Assembly (NCBI GenBank): GCA_018382125.1
Contig: JAGZQO010000002.1
Span: 1 to 64,000 of the forward strand
From: Collinsella sp.
Lineage (GTDB): Bacteria; Actinomycetota; Coriobacteriia; Coriobacteriales; Coriobacteriaceae
Direction: 5' to 3'
Length of the DNA stretch: 64,000 nucleotides
Under the pieces are notes generated by a model. It did no database searches. It was given only the letters and a program-made list of their open reading frames with translations, and was not told the DNA's origin. This document shows, one piece after another, positions 62,051 through 64,000 of this stretch (the stretch's first letter is position 1; each line of letters begins with the position of its first letter). Position numbers and translations under genes: made by a program.

Positions 62051-63271
62051 CTAGTTCTCGTCCTCAAACATACCACCTGCAACAACTTCGTACATATGCT
62101 CGAGCTCCAGGCGGTCCATTAAAAGAGGAACGGGGTACAGGGGATTGGCCTCGGCATCGGCATGGGACGTCATTTGCGGAATATCGGAGCGGCGAATACC
62201 CGAGACATATTTGGGGATTCCCAGGGCCTCGTTCATGCGGTCGACCCAATCGATAAAGGCCTCGGACGCAAGACTGTCCTGCGCGGTAGCCGGCGCAATG
62301 CCCGCCATGCGAGCAAGATCGGCAAGCTTGGGGGCGGCGGCGTCACCATAAGCGCGAAGCATGTGCGGCAGGATGATGGCGTTGGCTAAACCGTGCGGAA
62401 TCCCGTAACGCCCGCCCAAGCTGTGTGCGATGGCATGAACGTATCCGACATAGGAGCGGGTAAACGCAACGCCTGCCTTATACGCCGCCGAAAGCATATT
62501 GCGGCGCGCACGCATGTCGTCGCCGTGCTCATAGGCCTCGAGCAAATTGTCGCGGATGAGCTGGACCGCCTGACGCGCCATCTTGCGCGTGTAGGGCGTG
62601 GTGCTACGGCCGATAAAGGCCTCGACAGCATGCGTCAGGGCGTCCATGCCCGTCTGCCCCGTAATGGAGGCAGGCAACCCGCGCGTAAACTCGGGGTCGT
62701 GCACCGCAAAACGCGGGATGAGCACAAAGTCGTTAATGGGGTATTTATAGTGCGTCTCGTCATCGGTAATTACCGCCGCGAGCGTGACTTCGCTTCCCGT
62801 ACCGGCGGTAGTGGGAACCGCAATAAGCAGCGGCAGGAGACGGTGGACACGCAACAGGCCACGCATCTTGTTGATGGGCTTGTTTGGCTGCGCAATGCGC
62901 GCCCCCACACCCTTGGCGCAGTCCATGGCTGATCCTCCGCCAAAGCCGATAATGGCCTGGCAGGCGCTCTCTCGATACAGGGACGCCGCTTCCTCCACGT
63001 TTGAGACCGTGGGGTTCGCACGCGTTTCGGCATAGACCGTAACGCCAATCCCCTGAGCCATAAGCGCACGCTCGAGTGGTGCCGTGAGCCCCAAACGTGC
63101 AATACCAGGGTCTGTCACGATAAGGACCTTCTGGATCGAGCGCTTTTGAAGCACCGCGGGCACATCCTCGGCATGCTCCAAAATGCGCGGCTCGGTATAG
63201 GGCAGGATCGGCAATGCAATGCGAAAAACCGTCTGATATGTTCGGCACCAGGCGCGGCGGGCTAGATGCAT
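62051..63271 (-). CDS. Iron-containing alcohol dehydrogenase
   Basis: This 406-residue group III alcohol dehydrogenase has FGGGSAMDCAKGVGA, AVPTTAGTGSEVTLAAVIT, and the iron-ligand region TGMDALTHAVEAFIGRSTTPYTRKMA followed by HSLGGRYGIPHGLANAIILP. It should interconvert an alcohol and its aldehyde with NAD(P). AAGGAGC precedes the ATG. It is operonic with the aldehyde dehydrogenase, so together they can pass an alcohol to an acid or remove aldehydes. A palindromic operator-like site lies 20 bases upstream of the start. Confidence 0.93.
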   Translation of the reverse strand: MHLARRAWCRTYQTVFRIALPILPYTEPRILEHAEDVPAVLQKRSIQKVLIVTDPGIARLGLTAPLERALMAQGIGVTVYAETRANPTVSNVEEAASLYRESACQAIIGFGGGSAMDCAKGVGARIAQPNKPINKMRGLLRVHRLLPLLIAVPTTAGTGSEVTLAAVITDDETHYKYPINDFVLIPRFAVHDPEFTRGLPASITGQTGMDALTHAVEAFIGRSTTPYTRKMARQAVQLIRDNLLEAYEHGDDMRARRNMLSAAYKAGVAFTRSYVGYVHAIAHSLGGRYGIPHGLANAIILPHMLRAYGDAAAPKLADLARMAGIAPATAQDSLASEAFIDWVDRMNEALGIPKYVSGIRRSDIPQMTSHADAEANPLYPVPLLMDRLELEHMYEVVAGGMFEDEN

Positions 63272-63289
63272 AAAGGAAGCTCCTTCATT

Positions 63290-63305
63290 TGTTGATTGGT
63301 CAACA
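63290..63305. promoter_or_regulatory. Operator-like palindrome, box 1
   Basis: Perfect inverted repeat TGTTGA-TTGG-TCAACA just upstream of the alcohol dehydrogenase start. A second, related box (GTTGATTGATTAAC on the minus strand) lies 64 bp away. Confidence 0.5.
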
Positions 63306-63354
63306 TTTGCTCGACCGATTGTACTCAGCGGCAGTCAAAGACGGCCTGCCAATC

Positions 63355-63368
63355 GTTAATCAATCAAC
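63355..63368. promoter_or_regulatory. Operator-like palindrome, box 2
   Basis: GTTAATCAATCAAC matches box 1 (GTTGATTGGTCAAC) in inverse orientation at 12 of 14 positions. The two may bind one repressor controlling the divergent ADH-ALDH and rubrerythrin genes. Confidence 0.45.
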
Positions 63369-63527
63369 ATCTTCATATCTCAAAATTGTTTTATTAAAAA
63401 TCATTCCTAATAGGCTTCACATTTGGTTGCATTTATGGATAATAGAACTCGTCAAGACGCACGTCCGGAGAGGGCCCTTACGGGACCGGACGAGCGCACA
63501 ATCGCCATCGATCGAAAGGATCGAATC

Positions 63528-64000
63528 ATGAAGTTTGTTTGCCCCGTTTGCGGTTATGTGGAAGAGTTCGACGGCGACCAGCTGCCCGAGGACTTCAAGT
63601 GCCCCCAGTGCGGCGTTCCCGGTTCTCGCTTCCTGAAGCAGGAGGAGGGTCAGCTCGAGTGGGCTGCCGAGCACGTCGTGGGCGTCGCCAAGATGGAGGG
63701 CGTCTCCGAGGACATCGTTGCCGACCTGCGCGCCAACTTTGAGGGCGAGTGCTCCGAGGTCGGTATGTACCTGGCCATGGCGCGCGTCGCTCATCGCGAG
63801 GGCTATCCCGAGATCGGCCTGTACTGGGAGAAGGCTGCCCACGAGGAGGCCGAGCACGCTGCCAAGTTCGCTGAGCTCCTGGGCGAGGTCGTAACCGACT
63901 CCACCAAGAAGAACCTCGAGATGCGCGTTGAGGCCGAGAACGGCGCCACCGCCGGCAAGACCGATCTTGCTAAGCGCGCCAAGGCCGCTGGCCTCGATGC
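63528..64000 (+). CDS. Reverse rubrerythrin (3' end beyond the window)
   Basis: The visible 157 codons are open to the window end. The rubredoxin-like iron site comes first, with CPVC at 5-8 and CPQC at 25-28. A ferritin-like four-helix part follows, with diiron Glu/His residues (ANFEGECSEVG, WEKAAHEEAEHAAKF). Usual rubrerythrins have the opposite order, so this is the reverse type found in strict anaerobes, where it acts as an NADH-driven peroxidase against hydrogen peroxide and oxygen. An AAAGGA site precedes the ATG. It is divergent from the alcohol dehydrogenase gene across an AT-rich, operator-bearing region. Confidence 0.92.
   Translation, partial: MKFVCPVCGYVEEFDGDQLPEDFKCPQCGVPGSRFLKQEEGQLEWAAEHVVGVAKMEGVSEDIVADLRANFEGECSEVGMYLAMARVAHREGYPEIGLYWEKAAHEEAEHAAKFAELLGEVVTDSTKKNLEMRVEAENGATAGKTDLAKRAKAAGLD

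Overview
The window looks like chromosomal DNA from a high-GC, Gram-positive anaerobe of the Coriobacteriia, most likely Collinsella or a close relative. This is inferred from gene content and codon use, not from a search. The supporting signs are strong GGAGG-type ribosome binding sites, a single-chain PurL of about 1,250 residues, a bacterial Elp3, an LAxTG-type surface anchor, a lactate dehydrogenase/EtfBA cassette with a ferredoxin domain, and a reverse-type rubrerythrin. No phage, IS or CRISPR module is visible.

Layout. 1-2.1 kb: infC-rpmI-rplT on the minus strand (infC probably starts at a rare AUA codon), a tRNA-Leu(CAA) and a partial duplication of that tRNA's 3' end. 2.1-8 kb: a transglutaminase-like protein, class II fructose-bisphosphate aldolase, an MBL hydrolase and the (p)ppGpp enzyme Rel. 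8-11.3 kb: RecJ fused to a DEAH/RecQ-like helicase. 11.5-14.1 kb: a BASS transporter and a coupled cutC/GalT-like pair. 14.2-19.6 kb: a complete branched-chain amino acid ABC operon (livF,G,M,H and binding protein) plus the wreck of a second binding-protein gene. 19.8-30.4 kb: homoserine dehydrogenase, an SDR reductase, a six-unit array of 62-bp palindromes, a CPA2 antiporter, purL, a DMT exporter and a GGDEF protein. 30.5-37.3 kb: a KdgT-type permease, azlCD, an HD hydrolase and a D-lactate dehydrogenase-EtfB-EtfA cassette.

37.6-40.9 kb is an unrecognised secreted/surface cluster whose 93-residue member carries an LAQTG sorting signal. 41.8-47.4 kb is the most system-like segment: a TerB_N/TerB_C protein, a BrxD-like (DUF2791) ATPase and an Lhr-like DEVH helicase in tandem, with no methyltransferase or nuclease nearby and with long inverted repeats before and after the helicase. 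47.5-60.2 kb holds a spermidine-synthase-like protein, Elp3, a membrane XRE regulator with a DUF4097 partner, two methyltransferases (one TrmB-like), a Ski2/HelY-type helicase, a DUF2130 coiled-coil protein, a metallophosphoesterase and a stand-alone HIRAN protein.

60.4-64 kb has a 27-residue hydrophobic peptide whose ribosome binding site lies in an 11-bp hairpin (type I toxin-like), an alcohol/aldehyde dehydrogenase operon, paired operator-like palindromes and the start of a reverse rubrerythrin gene cut by the window end.

Long, near-perfect inverted repeats of 36-121 bp recur in intergenic spaces (3690, 14138, 44841, 47403, 54192). Several share a GGGAC core with each other and with the 62-bp array, which suggests a genome-wide palindromic repeat family.
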